A stretch of DNA of 64,000 nt from Corallococcus caeni (GTDB lineage Bacteria; Myxococcota; Myxococcia; Myxococcales; Myxococcaceae), in NCBI RefSeq assembly GCF_036245865.1, contig NZ_BTTW01000004.1:372001-436000 (forward strand), given 5' to 3'. The translations under genes and the position numbers were made by a program. Below, piece after piece: positions 1-7,603 of this stretch (within the stretch, counting starts at the first letter, position 1; each line of letters begins with the position of its first letter). Under the pieces are notes generated by a model, which worked only from the letters and a program-made list of their open reading frames with translations, did not search any database and had not been told where the DNA came from.

Positions 1-2
1 CG

Positions 3-878
3 GGCGAAATCCTGGGCCTGCTGGGGCCCAACGGCGCCGGCAAGTCCACCACCTTCCAGCTGCTCGCGGGCCTGCTCGCGCCGGACGCGGGGCAGGTGCA
101 CTTCGCCGGCAGGGTGCTGTCCCTGAGCGACCCCGCGCTGCGGCGCCAGATGGGGATCATCTTCCAGCGCAGCAGCCTGGACGACCTGCTGACGGCCCGG
201 GAGAACCTGCTCCTGGGCGCGCGGCTGTACGGGCTGGGCGGCGCGGACGCGAAGGCGCGCGTGGAGACGATGCTGTCGCTCATCGGCCTCCTGGACCGGG
301 GCGATGAGAAGGTGGGCACCTGGTCGGGCGGCATGCGCCGGCGGCTGGAGCTGGCGCGGGCGCTGGTGCACCAGCCGCGCGTGGTGCTGATGGATGAGCC
401 CACGCAGGGCCTGGATGAAGCGGCCTTCCGCACGTTCTGGACGCACCTCAAGCGGCTGCGCGACGCGCAGGGCGTCACCGTGCTGCTCACCACGCACCGC
501 GCGGATGAAGCCGAAGGGTGTGACCGGCTGGCGGTGCTGGACGCCGGGAAGCTGGTGGCGTGCGACACGCCCCGGGCGCTCGCCTCGCGCATGGGCGGCG
601 ACATCCTGACGCTGGAGGGCCCGGAGCCGGAGGCGCTGGCCGCGCAGGTGACGGAGCGCCTGGGACTTCCGGCCAAGGTGGTGGAGGGGCGGGTGCAGGT
701 GGAGGCTTCGCAGGGACACGCGCTGGTGCCGCGGCTGGTGGAGGCCTTCCCCCCGGGACGGTTCGCCTCCGTGTCGCTGCGCCGGCCCACGCTGGCGGAC
801 GTGTTCCTCCAGCTCACCGGGAAGGCCCTGGGGGCGGATGCCCCCGCGCCCACGCCCGCGCCGAGGAAACGCCGATGA
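3..878 (+). CDS. ABC transporter ATP-binding protein, 5' end outside window
   Basis: Cytoplasmic ATPase subunit of an ABC-2 type exporter. The frame is already open at the first bases of the window, so the start codon lies upstream; 291 residues are visible. The Walker A motif GPNGAGKST is encoded at about 27-53. The signature SGGMRRRLELARAL, Walker B VVLMDEPTQGLD and H-loop TTHRADEAEGCD follow in order. The roughly 80 residues after the H-loop resemble the C-terminal extension of the DrrA/NodI group. The stop overlaps the start of the permease gene as ATGA, so the two are translationally coupled. The substrate cannot be inferred. Confidence 0.93.
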   Translation, partial: GEILGLLGPNGAGKSTTFQLLAGLLAPDAGQVHFAGRVLSLSDPALRRQMGIIFQRSSLDDLLTARENLLLGARLYGLGGADAKARVETMLSLIGLLDRGDEKVGTWSGGMRRRLELARALVHQPRVVLMDEPTQGLDEAAFRTFWTHLKRLRDAQGVTVLLTTHRADEAEGCDRLAVLDAGKLVACDTPRALASRMGGDILTLEGPEPEALAAQVTERLGLPAKVVEGRVQVEASQGHALVPRLVEAFPPGRFASVSLRRPTLADVFLQLTGKALGADAPAPTPAPRKRR

Positions 879-1738
879 GCGCCGACATCCCTGTTCCGTC
901 CTCCTCCCTGGAGGCGCCCGCCGTCGAGGCCCCGCGCCGCGAGCCCGGGGCGCTGGCGCTCCAGTGGGCCACCGTGCGGGTGCTGCTGTCGCGCGACGTG
1001 GTGCGCTTCTTCCGGCAGCCCAGCCGGGTGATTGGCGCGCTGGCGCAGCCCATCCTGTTCTGGTTCGTCATCGGCTCCGGCTTCGCGGGGTCGTTCCGCG
1101 TGGAGGGCGCGCAGGGGCTGGGCTACCAGCAGTTCTTCTTCCCGGGCGTCGTCACCATGGTGGTGCTCTTCAGCGCCATCTTCGCGACCATCACCGTCAT
1201 CGAGGATCGCAAGGAGGGCTTCCTCCAGGCGGTGCTGGCGGGGCCGGGGTCGCGGCTCGCGGTGGTGCTGGGCAAGGCGCTGGGGTCGTCCTCCATCGCG
1301 CTCATGCAGGCGTCGCTGTTCCTGCTCTTCGCGCCGCTGGCGGGCGTGGACGTGAAGGCGGTGGACTACCCGCTCCTCGCGGCGGTGATGGTGCTGTCGG
1401 CGCTGGCGCTCACCGGCATGGGCATGGCGCTCGCGTGGTGGGTGAAGTCGAGCGCGGGCTACCACGCGGTGATGAGCCTGGTGATGCTGCCCATGTGGGT
1501 GCTCTCCGGGGCCATGTTCCCGGTCAAGGGCGCCGGGCCGGTGCTGTCGTGGGTGATGACGCTCAACCCCATGCGCTTCTCCGTGGAGGGCGTGCGCCGC
1601 GCGCTGTACGGGGCGCAGGCGTCGGTGGCGGTGGGCTCGCAGGGTGGGGTGACGGTGGGGTGGGAGGTGCCCGCGCTCCTGGCGTTCGCCGCGGTGTTCG
1701 TGGGGCTGGCCGCGTTCAGCGTGAGCCGCCGCGAGTAG
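875..1738 (+). CDS. ABC-2 type transporter permease
   Basis: Membrane subunit (287 aa) that pairs with the preceding ATPase. The start ATG at 875 overlaps the upstream TGA. After a roughly 50-residue cytoplasmic N-terminus, hydrophobic segments follow: ILFWFVIGSGFAGSF, FFPGVVTMVVLFSAIFATI, a segment around SSSIALMQASLFLLFAPLAG, then LLAAVMVLSALALTGMGMAL, MSLVMLPMWVLSGAMFPV and a C-terminal LLAFAAVFVGLAAF. The ERKEGFLQAVLAGP-like loop after the second segment (here EDRKEGFLQAVLAGP) is typical of DrrB/NodJ-type ABC-2 permeases. The overlap with the ATPase gene makes a two-gene exporter operon; the cargo is unknown. Confidence 0.9.
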   Translation: MSADIPVPSSSLEAPAVEAPRREPGALALQWATVRVLLSRDVVRFFRQPSRVIGALAQPILFWFVIGSGFAGSFRVEGAQGLGYQQFFFPGVVTMVVLFSAIFATITVIEDRKEGFLQAVLAGPGSRLAVVLGKALGSSSIALMQASLFLLFAPLAGVDVKAVDYPLLAAVMVLSALALTGMGMALAWWVKSSAGYHAVMSLVMLPMWVLSGAMFPVKGAGPVLSWVMTLNPMRFSVEGVRRALYGAQASVAVGSQGGVTVGWEVPALLAFAAVFVGLAAFSVSRRE

Positions 1739-1830
1739 CCCGTGCGCTGTGGGTTGTTGGACTTGCCCGGTGCCTTCCACTACGACGGCGGGCACCGCAT
1801 CACGAAGCATCCTCCGGAGGAGACCGCCTC

Positions 1831-2673
1831 ATGAAGCTGCGTCTGCTTGGCTTGTCGATGGTCGGTGTCGCGGGGCTGCTGGCCCTGCCCGCGTGCAAGA
1901 AGGAGGAGGCGCCCACGCCCTCCGCCGAGGCGCCCACCGCGCGTCCGGCGACGCCCACGCAGCAGGCCGTGCCTCCGGCGCCCACGGCGGGCGCGGGGAC
2001 GGGCGAGGCGGCGGCTCCGGCGCCCGCGGGCAACGGCGTGGTGAAGGGCACGGTGTCCTTCACCGGCACGCCGCCGGTGATGGCGGACCTGGCGCCCAGC
2101 GCGGACCCCGCGTGTGACGGGCGGCCGGAGAAGGAGCAGGCCGTGCTGGTGAAGGACGGCAAGCTGCAGAACGTGCTGGTGCGCGTGAAGGGTCCGGTCG
2201 CGGGCGCGCCCGCGGCGCCGTCCACGCCGGTGGTGGTGGACCAGTCCAAGTGCACCTACGTGCCGCGCGTGCAGGGCGCGGTGGCGGGCCAGCAGGTGAT
2301 GTTCAAGAACAGCGACGGCACGCTGCACAACGTGCGCGGCGTGGTGGGCACGCGGCCGGTGTTCAACGTGGCGCAGCCGCCCTCGGGCGCGCCGGTGCAG
2401 AAGCCGCTGCCGTCGGACGCGGAGGTGCTGCGCCTCAAGTGCGACGTGCACCCGTGGATGACCGCCTACGTGGTGAGCAACCCCAACCCGTACTTCGCCA
2501 CCACCGCCGCGGACGGCACCTTCACGCTGACGGGCCTGCCCGCGGGCACGTACACGCTGGAGGCGTGGCACGAGACGCTGGGCACGAAGACGGCGGAGGT
2601 CACCGTGAAGGACGGCGCGCCCGCGGAGGCGACGTTCGCCTTCGCCGCGACGGACGCGCAGGCGAAGCAGTAG
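1831..2673 (+). CDS. Cupredoxin/carboxypeptidase-regulatory-like lipoprotein
   Basis: Predicted outer-surface or periplasmic lipoprotein of 280 aa. The signal sequence ends in the lipobox LPAC with Cys22, followed by a Pro/Ala/Thr-rich linker to about residue 65. The central part carries the blue-copper-like pattern seen in methylamine-utilisation-type proteins: a conserved FKNSDGTLHNV stretch and a later LKCDVHPWMTAYV, so His, Cys and His ligands are available. The last 60 residues (ADGTFTLTGLPAGTYTLEAWH) form a carboxypeptidase-regulatory beta-sandwich. The start is fixed by a GGAGGAG ribosome site about 10 bases upstream. Copper binding and electron transfer are family inferences. Confidence 0.8.
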   Translation: MKLRLLGLSMVGVAGLLALPACKKEEAPTPSAEAPTARPATPTQQAVPPAPTAGAGTGEAAAPAPAGNGVVKGTVSFTGTPPVMADLAPSADPACDGRPEKEQAVLVKDGKLQNVLVRVKGPVAGAPAAPSTPVVVDQSKCTYVPRVQGAVAGQQVMFKNSDGTLHNVRGVVGTRPVFNVAQPPSGAPVQKPLPSDAEVLRLKCDVHPWMTAYVVSNPNPYFATTAADGTFTLTGLPAGTYTLEAWHETLGTKTAEVTVKDGAPAEATFAFAATDAQAKQ

Positions 2674-2685
2674 TCCCGGCTTGAG

Positions 2686-2717
2686 GGCGCTGGCGTCCGG
2701 GATGGACGCCTTGCGCC
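2686..2717. terminator. Hairpin between convergent genes
   Basis: GGCGC-T-GGCGTCC, a GGGAT loop, then GGACGCC-TT-GCGCC form a bulged stem of 12 base pairs. It lies in the 48-base gap between the convergent lipoprotein and histidine kinase genes. There is no T-run, so bidirectional termination is inferred. Confidence 0.55.
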
Positions 2718-2721
2718 GCCG

Positions 2722-4128
2722 TCAGGCCAGCGGGTTCGACGCGGGCCCCGGCGGCCCGGCCTTGCGCACCGTGAAGCCCACGCGCGCGCCTCCGCCGGGG
2801 CGGTTCTCCGCGAAGGCCTCTCCGCCGTGGGCCCGGGCGATGCGCTGCACCAGCGCGAGCCCCAGCCCCAGGGAGCCGGCCTCGCGCGCCTCGCCGCCCC
2901 GGTCCTTGCGGTAGAACGGCTGGAAGATGCGCGTCTCCTCGCCGGGCAGCAGCCCCGGGCCCCGGTCCTCCACGCTGAAGGCCAGGTGCTCCTTGCCGTG
3001 CTCCTGCAGCCGGAGCGCCTCCACGCCCACCCCGTGCTTGCGCGCGTTGTCGAGCAGGTTCACCAGCGCCCGGCCCAGCAGCGTCGCGTCCGCCATCAGC
3101 GCCACGTCGTCCGTCTCCGGCTGCAACAGCGTCGCGGACAGCCCCACGCGCTCCAGCGCCTGCGCCCCCAGCACGCCCGCCTCCAGCGCCTTGGGCGTCA
3201 GCTGCCCGAAGTCCAGGCGGGAGCTGGCGAGCAGCTCGCCCACCAGCGCGTCCAGCTCCACCACCTCGCGGTCCACCTGATCCAACGTGCGCGGGTTGCC
3301 CCCGCCGTCGCGCAGCAGCTCCGTCAGCACCCGCAGCCGCGCCAGCGGCGTGCGCAGCTCGTGCGACACCGCCGCCAAGAGCTCGCGCTGGTCCGCCAGC
3401 TGCTTCTCGATGCGCGCGGCCATGTCGTTGAAGGACTCGGCGAGCACCGCGAACTCCCCGGTGGCGTGGCGGTCCAGGCTCGCCCGCGCGCCGAGCCGGC
3501 CCTCGCCCAGCTCCTGCGTGGCCTTCACCAGCGTGTCCACCGGCCGCGCCAGCCGGAACGAGATGCCGCCCGCCGCCGTCCACAGCACCAGCACCGCGAT
3601 GCCCAGCGGCAGCACGGCGCGCCAGGGGCCCCGCGAGCGCGTTTGCAGGTAGCACGCGTGCAGCGTCCCCAGCTGCGTGTCCTGCCGCATCACCGGGATG
3701 GTCGCGTCCGGCTTCGCGCACGGCGAGCCGCCCCGGGCCACCACCGCGCCGGACAGGTCCGTCAGCTCGACGTCCACGTCCAGGTCGTCGGAGATGCCGC
3801 GCACCAGGGACTCGCGCGCGGCGGGCGCGTCCCAGACCTCCGCGAAGCGGTGGCCCACGAACGAGCGCGCGCGCTCCGTCTCCTGCCGCCAGGTGTTGCC
3901 GCCCGTCAGGTTCATCACCCACGACACCACCAGCACCGTCACCAGGATGGTGATGCCGAACATGACGAACAGCCGGCGCCGCAGCCGCGCCTGCACGAAG
4001 GACCCCAGCCGGCCCAGGTGGAACCTGCGCCGGTGGTGGTGATGGTGCGCGCGAGCGTGGCGCCCGAAGCCCCGCGGGGGGCGCGGGATGCAGGGCTCGT
4101 CCTCGGGATGCCAGTGGCCCCAGCCCAT
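2722..4128 (-). CDS. CpxA/EnvZ-like sensor histidine kinase
   Basis: Inner-membrane sensor kinase, 468 aa. It has a His-rich cytoplasmic N-terminus (five consecutive His near residue 28-32), TM1 at about 53-74, a periplasmic sensor domain of roughly 100 residues with one Cys pair candidate, TM2 near 168-190 and a HAMP segment. The H-box AVSHELRTPLARL has phospho-acceptor His256. The N-box NLLDNARKHG lies near 357, and the G boxes DRGPGLLPG and LGLGLALVQRIARAHGG follow. The start ATG shares one base with the stop of the response regulator (TGATG), so the pair is coupled. Neighbouring Spy-like and small exported proteins suggest envelope or metal stress sensing; the stimulus is not visible. Confidence 0.92.
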   Translation of the reverse strand: MGWGHWHPEDEPCIPRPPRGFGRHARAHHHHHRRRFHLGRLGSFVQARLRRRLFVMFGITILVTVLVVSWVMNLTGGNTWRQETERARSFVGHRFAEVWDAPAARESLVRGISDDLDVDVELTDLSGAVVARGGSPCAKPDATIPVMRQDTQLGTLHACYLQTRSRGPWRAVLPLGIAVLVLWTAAGGISFRLARPVDTLVKATQELGEGRLGARASLDRHATGEFAVLAESFNDMAARIEKQLADQRELLAAVSHELRTPLARLRVLTELLRDGGGNPRTLDQVDREVVELDALVGELLASSRLDFGQLTPKALEAGVLGAQALERVGLSATLLQPETDDVALMADATLLGRALVNLLDNARKHGVGVEALRLQEHGKEHLAFSVEDRGPGLLPGEETRIFQPFYRKDRGGEAREAGSLGLGLALVQRIARAHGGEAFAENRPGGGARVGFTVRKAGPPGPASNPLA

Positions 4129-4808
4129 CAGGTGCCTTCCTTGGCGAACACGTAGCCCACGCCGCGCACCGTCTTGATGAGGCGCGTGCCCACGTCGCCC
4201 AGCTTCTGGCGCAGGTGGGAGATGTGCACGTCCACCGTGCGCTCGCTCACCACCGTGTCGTTGCGGCCGGCCTCGCCCAGGAGCGCGTCGCGGGGAATCA
4301 CCCGGCCCGCGCGCCGCACCAGCGCGAGCAGCAGGTCGAACTCCAGGCCCGTCAGCTCCACCGCCTTGCCCTCCACCTTCACCTCGCGCCCGGACACGTC
4401 GATGGAGACGCCGCTCGACTCGAGCCGGTCCGCCACCGCCGCCGGCTGCGCCCGCCGCAGCACCGCGCGCAGGCGGGCGAGCAGCTCGCGCGGGCCGAAG
4501 GGCTTGGGCAGGTAGTCGTCCGCGCCCAGCTCCAGCCCCACCACGCGGTCCGTCTCGTCGCCCTTGGCGGTGAGCATCAGCACCGGGATGCGGCTCTTGG
4601 CCCGGATGCGCTTGCACACCTCCAGGCCGTCCATGCCCGGCATCATCACGTCCAGGAGCACGGCGTCGAAGGCGCTCGCCTCCAGCGCCGCCAGCCCGCG
4701 GCCTCCATCGGGCGCGTGGCTGACGGTGATGCCGTTCTGCCCGAGGTACTCCGCGAGCAACTCGAACATCCGGGTGTCGTCATCGATGAGCAGGACGCGG
4801 GTGGGCAT
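4128..4808 (-). CDS. OmpR/CpxR-family response regulator
   Basis: DNA-binding response regulator, 226 aa. The receiver domain has the acidic pocket Asp9-Asp11, phospho-acceptor Asp53 in LLDVMMPG, Thr80 and Lys102 in YLPKPF. The C-terminal winged helix begins near residue 130 and ends with the diagnostic VRGVGYVFAKEG. It is the cognate partner of the downstream kinase (one-base overlap). OmpR-family proteins bind direct repeats of about 10-bp period, and such a repeat is visible at 5688-5725 ahead of this gene set, consistent with autoregulation. Confidence 0.94.
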   Translation of the reverse strand: MPTRVLLIDDDTRMFELLAEYLGQNGITVSHAPDGGRGLAALEASAFDAVLLDVMMPGMDGLEVCKRIRAKSRIPVLMLTAKGDETDRVVGLELGADDYLPKPFGPRELLARLRAVLRRAQPAAVADRLESSGVSIDVSGREVKVEGKAVELTGLEFDLLLALVRRAGRVIPRDALLGEAGRNDTVVSERTVDVHISHLRQKLGDVGTRLIKTVRGVGYVFAKEGT

Positions 4809-4823
4809 GGGCGGGGGTGAATC

Positions 4824-5039
4824 CTAACGCGCTCCCGGTGCGTCGGCGGGTCCGGACGTGTCCTGGGGCCTGGGCGCGTGCCAGTCCCAGTACGGCGGCA
4901 TCCCGTTCCGGTAGGAGGGGCCGCCCCAGTCGCCCCGGTGGCAGGCGGAGCGGTGGTGGCGGGCGAGGCTGGCGAAGCCGGAGGCGTAGCCTCCGAGGGT
5001 CCCCGCGGCGAGGAGGACGACGAGCAGACGGTGTCTCAT
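4824..5039 (-). CDS. Small exported protein in the CpxRA-like operon
   Basis: A 71-residue product with a clear Sec signal (RHRLLVVLLAAGTLGGYAS). The short mature part, rich in Trp, His, Gly and Pro, contains GDWGGPSYRNGMPPYWDWH. No lipobox and no known domain are recognised. A GGAG ribosome site lies just upstream of the ATG. The gene sits 15 bases before the response regulator and 32 bases after the Spy-like gene, so cotranscription is likely. Short length lowers confidence, but the signal peptide and position argue that it is real. It may be a periplasmic partner of the sensor. Confidence 0.6.
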   Translation of the reverse strand: MRHRLLVVLLAAGTLGGYASGFASLARHHRSACHRGDWGGPSYRNGMPPYWDWHAPRPQDTSGPADAPGAR

Positions 5040-5071
5040 GGGAGGTCTCCAGGAAGAGAGGGCAGGGGTTC

Positions 5072-5605
5072 TCAGACGAAGGACGTGGGGCCGTCATCGT
5101 TGTGCGGACGGCCACCCCAGCGGCCGTACCCGCCGCAGCGCCGCCCGTGCCAGCCCCGGCCCTCGCCGCGCCAGCCTTGGCCCCAGCCGTGCTCGATGAT
5201 GTCCGCGAGCTCGCGGCGCTGGTTGGGCTCCAGCGCCTCGTGCACCTGGGACAGGGCGTCCTGCACGGCGTTGCGCAGCGTCTCCAGCGCCACGTCGTGG
5301 CGGCTGAACAGCTCGCGCAGCATCGCGCCGTCGAAGTGCTCGCCGCGCAGCGAGCCCGCGAGCGACGTGCGGCTGGGGCCCCACTGGTCCTTCACCTTGG
5401 CGAAGGCCTCGCGCACGCTCTCCACGGCCTTCACGATGACCTTCTCCTGGCCGGGCGACGTCTCCAGCCGCTCGAAGAGCCAGCGCAGCCGGGGACGGGT
5501 GTTCCAGCGGCCGCCGTGGTGGGAGTGGTGATGGCCGTAGCGCCCCCGGCGGAGGGTGGCGAAGAGACCGGCGAGGCAGGCGGTACCGAAGAGGAATCCG
5601 AACAT
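5072..5605 (-). CDS. Spy/CpxP-like periplasmic heavy-metal-sensor protein
   Basis: Predicted 177-aa envelope protein. The chosen ATG at 5605 starts directly before a hydrophobic segment (GFLFGTACLAGLFATL) and has a GGAG site; a longer reading to 5698 lacks one. The body is helical and charged. It carries two motifs of the Spy/ZraP/CpxP kind: SPGQEKVIVKAVES near residue 53 and EPNQRRELADIIEHG near 135. The His-rich stretch HHHSHHGG follows the membrane segment, and the C-terminus is rich in Gly, Arg, Trp and His. The first gene of a four-gene operon ending in the kinase. In this family such proteins buffer misfolding or metal stress and modulate the kinase. Confidence 0.78.
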   Translation of the reverse strand: MFGFLFGTACLAGLFATLRRGRYGHHHSHHGGRWNTRPRLRWLFERLETSPGQEKVIVKAVESVREAFAKVKDQWGPSRTSLAGSLRGEHFDGAMLRELFSRHDVALETLRNAVQDALSQVHEALEPNQRRELADIIEHGWGQGWRGEGRGWHGRRCGGYGRWGGRPHNDDGPTSFV

Positions 5606-5950
5606 GTGCTTGGCTCCAGGAGGCAGGTCGGGCACCGACCAGGGGGGCCCGTGTCGTTTCTGACGGAGCTCAAGGTAGAAGGCGGGTGTGAAGCCCACGC
5701 CCGGGGGCGGTGAAGAAGTGTGAAGGCCTCCGGAATGCCCCGGGGGGCACCGGATGTTCCAAAAACGGGCCTCGACTTCAGCCGCTGTGTCGGATGAAGG
5801 ACGGCTTCCGGCGAGAATCCACCCTCAGGAGTGGTGTTCCCGCAGGAAGTGGGTAGAGTGCCCGGCGTGCCGGGGCGGTGTTCGTTCCAGCACCGGTGGA
5901 AGGCGCGAGCCTGTCACCTGTACAGAGCAGAGAAAGAGAAGAGACTCACA
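5606..5950. other. Divergent intergenic region between Spy-like and csp genes
   Basis: No gene is seen in these 345 bases. The left part holds three GTGAAG hexamers described separately. The right part is the 5' leader of the cold-shock gene, with a short CCCGGC/GCCGGG self-complementary stretch at 5861-5874 and a purine-rich ribosome site just before the ATG. No convincing -35/-10 pair could be assigned by eye. Confidence 0.5.
5688..5725. promoter_or_regulatory. Candidate OmpR-family operator (phased GTGAAG repeats)
   Basis: GTGAAG occurs at 5688-5693, 5710-5715 and 5720-5725. Starts are 22 and 10 bases apart, so all three copies face the same side of the helix. Tandem hexamers with about 10-bp spacing are how OmpR/PhoB/CpxR dimers bind. 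The site lies 83-120 bases upstream of the operon that encodes such a regulator. Function is inferred. Confidence 0.45.
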
Positions 5951-6151
5951 ATGGCATTCGGTACCGTGAAGTGGTTCAACGACGCGAAGGGTTTCGGCTT
6001 CATTGCGCAGGACAATGGCGAGGACGTTTTCTGCCATCACACTGCGATCAACATGGATGGCTTCCGCACCCTGGCTGAAGGCCAGAAGGTGGAGTTCGAA
6101 GTCACCAAGGGCCCCAAGGGCCTGCAGGCGCAGAACGTTCGCGCCGCCTGA
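5951..6151 (+). CDS. Cold-shock domain protein (CspA family)
   Basis: A 66-residue single OB-fold RNA/DNA chaperone. RNP1 is KGFGFIAQ and RNP2 is DVFCHHTAI, where many homologs read VFVHH/FVHFSAI. The length is normal for the family. The start at 5951 is chosen because [15 protein letters not shown] is the universal N-terminus and GAGAAGAG precedes it; longer readings have no homology. The long GC-rich leader and strong terminator at 6193 fit a monocistronic, highly expressed gene. Confidence 0.96.
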   Translation: MAFGTVKWFNDAKGFGFIAQDNGEDVFCHHTAINMDGFRTLAEGQKVEFEVTKGPKGLQAQNVRAA

Positions 6152-6192
6152 TCTAGCCGAACTCTGATTCACCCCCAGTGGTGAGTCATCGA

Positions 6193-6232
6193 AGCCCAGT
6201 CTCCCCAAGGGAGGCTGGGCTTTCGTCTTTTT
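6193..6232 (+). terminator. Rho-independent terminator of the csp gene
   Basis: AGCCCAG-T-CTCCC, a CAA loop, GGGAG-G-CTGGGCT, then TTCGTCTTTTT. This is a strong stem with a T-rich tail, 40 bases after the cold-shock stop codon. Confidence 0.88.
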
Positions 6233-6347
6233 GGACGCAGGGCAGGCAGGCGACCGCACGACGCGATCCGCCAGCGCCCGGGGTCTTCCCTACCTTCTCT
6301 CCAGGAGGAGCGCGGCGCCGCACGCCGCCTCCCAAGGAGAGGCGAAC

Positions 6348-6713
6348 ATGGGCGACACCAGCGTGAAGAAGGTCGAGAGCCGCCATTCCCCCAAGGGGGA
6401 GATGGGCCAGAAGTACCTCGCATCCGGCGTCCGTGTGGCCATGCGGCTGTGGGAGGACGAGCCGCCCGCCGAGGCCAAGCCCGCCAGCACCCGCGACTAC
6501 GAGACCGTGGGCTTCGTGCTCAAGGGCCGCGCGGAGCTGCACCTGGAGGGGCAGGTGCTCGTGCTCAACCCCGGCGACTCCTGGCTCGTGCCGCGCGGGG
6601 CCAGCCACACGTACAAAATCTTGGAGACCTTCTCCGCCGTGGAGGCGACCAGCCCCGTGGCGACCGCGCACGGCCGCGACGAGCACGAGGCCCCGAAGGG
6701 CGCCAAGGCCTGA
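6348..6713 (+). CDS. Single-domain cupin protein
   Basis: A 121-aa beta-barrel protein of the small cupin family. Residues 45-100 show the cupin pattern: GFVLKGRAELHLEGQVLVL is the first motif region and NPGDSWLVPRGASHTYKIL the second, with His in the usual metal position of motif 2. The metal ligands of motif 1 are poorly matched, so it may be a small-molecule-binding rather than catalytic cupin. Its start is supported by AAGGAGAGG seven bases upstream. It stands alone between two terminator-separated units; substrate unknown. Confidence 0.8.
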   Translation: MGDTSVKKVESRHSPKGEMGQKYLASGVRVAMRLWEDEPPAEAKPASTRDYETVGFVLKGRAELHLEGQVLVLNPGDSWLVPRGASHTYKILETFSAVEATSPVATAHGRDEHEAPKGAKA

Positions 6714-6726
6714 CGGACCGTTGTGT

Positions 6727-7497
6727 TCAGGGACCGCCCTTCGGAGACGCGTCCGGGGGCGGTTCCCGTTCGAAGCGGACACCCACCACTTCGTCCGTCT
6801 GGGAGGTGGAGGAGCAACTGAAGGAGCCCGGTCCCTCTGACTTGCATGCAAGCAGGGTGTCCGCAGGGACTGGCTTGATGCCCTGGTCCTTCAGGAGCTG
6901 GGTGGGCTTCATCCATGCGCAGTCAAAGACACCTGGGCGGTATCTCTCGTCGGGCACGCACATCATGCCTGCGGCGGACTGAAGAGGACCCAGGTCGTAC
7001 TCCGTGCCAAGGCACAAGGTGGTCCCCTCGGCTTGTGACTCGCAGCGCAGATCCTCTTCGAACTCTGGATCGGGCACGAAGCGCTCGCAGGCCCTGCGGC
7101 TGATGCGTGACCGGAAGCGGCCGTTGCCGCCGCTCGAGTCGCTGTCGTACCAGAGCTGGAAGCGCTCCCCGTTCGCGGAGCGGAACAGGGCCTGGGAGAT
7201 GGCGGAGTCGATGCCGGGCAGGTGGAAGATGGCGATGAAGGGTTTGCCAGCCGCCTCCGCTGCCTCGACGCACGCCTTTGCCTTGAGCCGATCTTCGCTG
7301 GCCCGGGCTTCACCGCAGTCCACCGCCTGGGCGTCCGCCAGGGGGCGCGCGGTCGCCACGATGTCGCAGTCCTTGAAATGCGCCTGCGTGGTGAAGCGGA
7401 CGGTACCGGCAGGAGCAGCAGGAGGCGCCTTCTGGCCGCCAGCACAGCCCGACACACCGAGCACGAGGACGGCCGCGAGGGAGAACCGAGGGGTCAT
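6727..7497 (-). CDS. Hypothetical lipoprotein
   Basis: Predicted 256-aa lipoprotein. The N-terminus TPRFSLAAVLVLGVSGC is a signal with lipobox VSGC, which fixes the start at 7497 rather than further upstream. The mature part has ten or so Cys residues, several in regularly spaced pairs (DCDIV, DCGEA, RACERF, RCESQ, LCLGTEY, MMCVPD, DCAWM, LACKSE), suggesting a disulfide-stabilised exported domain. No family is recognised. It is convergent with the cupin gene (13-base gap) and divergent from the phosphoesterase gene. Confidence 0.72.
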   Translation of the reverse strand: MTPRFSLAAVLVLGVSGCAGGQKAPPAAPAGTVRFTTQAHFKDCDIVATARPLADAQAVDCGEARASEDRLKAKACVEAAEAAGKPFIAIFHLPGIDSAISQALFRSANGERFQLWYDSDSSGGNGRFRSRISRRACERFVPDPEFEEDLRCESQAEGTTLCLGTEYDLGPLQSAAGMMCVPDERYRPGVFDCAWMKPTQLLKDQGIKPVPADTLLACKSEGPGSFSCSSTSQTDEVVGVRFEREPPPDASPKGGP

Positions 7498-7603
7498 TCC
7501 GGAAGGCTCCCGCGCCAGGCGGCCCGCGTGCAAGTCACTCTCAGCCCGGAGCGGCTCGAGCCCCGCCCCTGTCAGACCCACGAACAGGCCTCGTCCGGGG
7601 CGC

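Noticed and set aside
5861..5874. CCCGGC/GCCGGG in the csp leader as a thermosensor hairpin
   Set aside because: Only two bases separate the arms, so little stem can form, and the element is 77 bases from the start codon.
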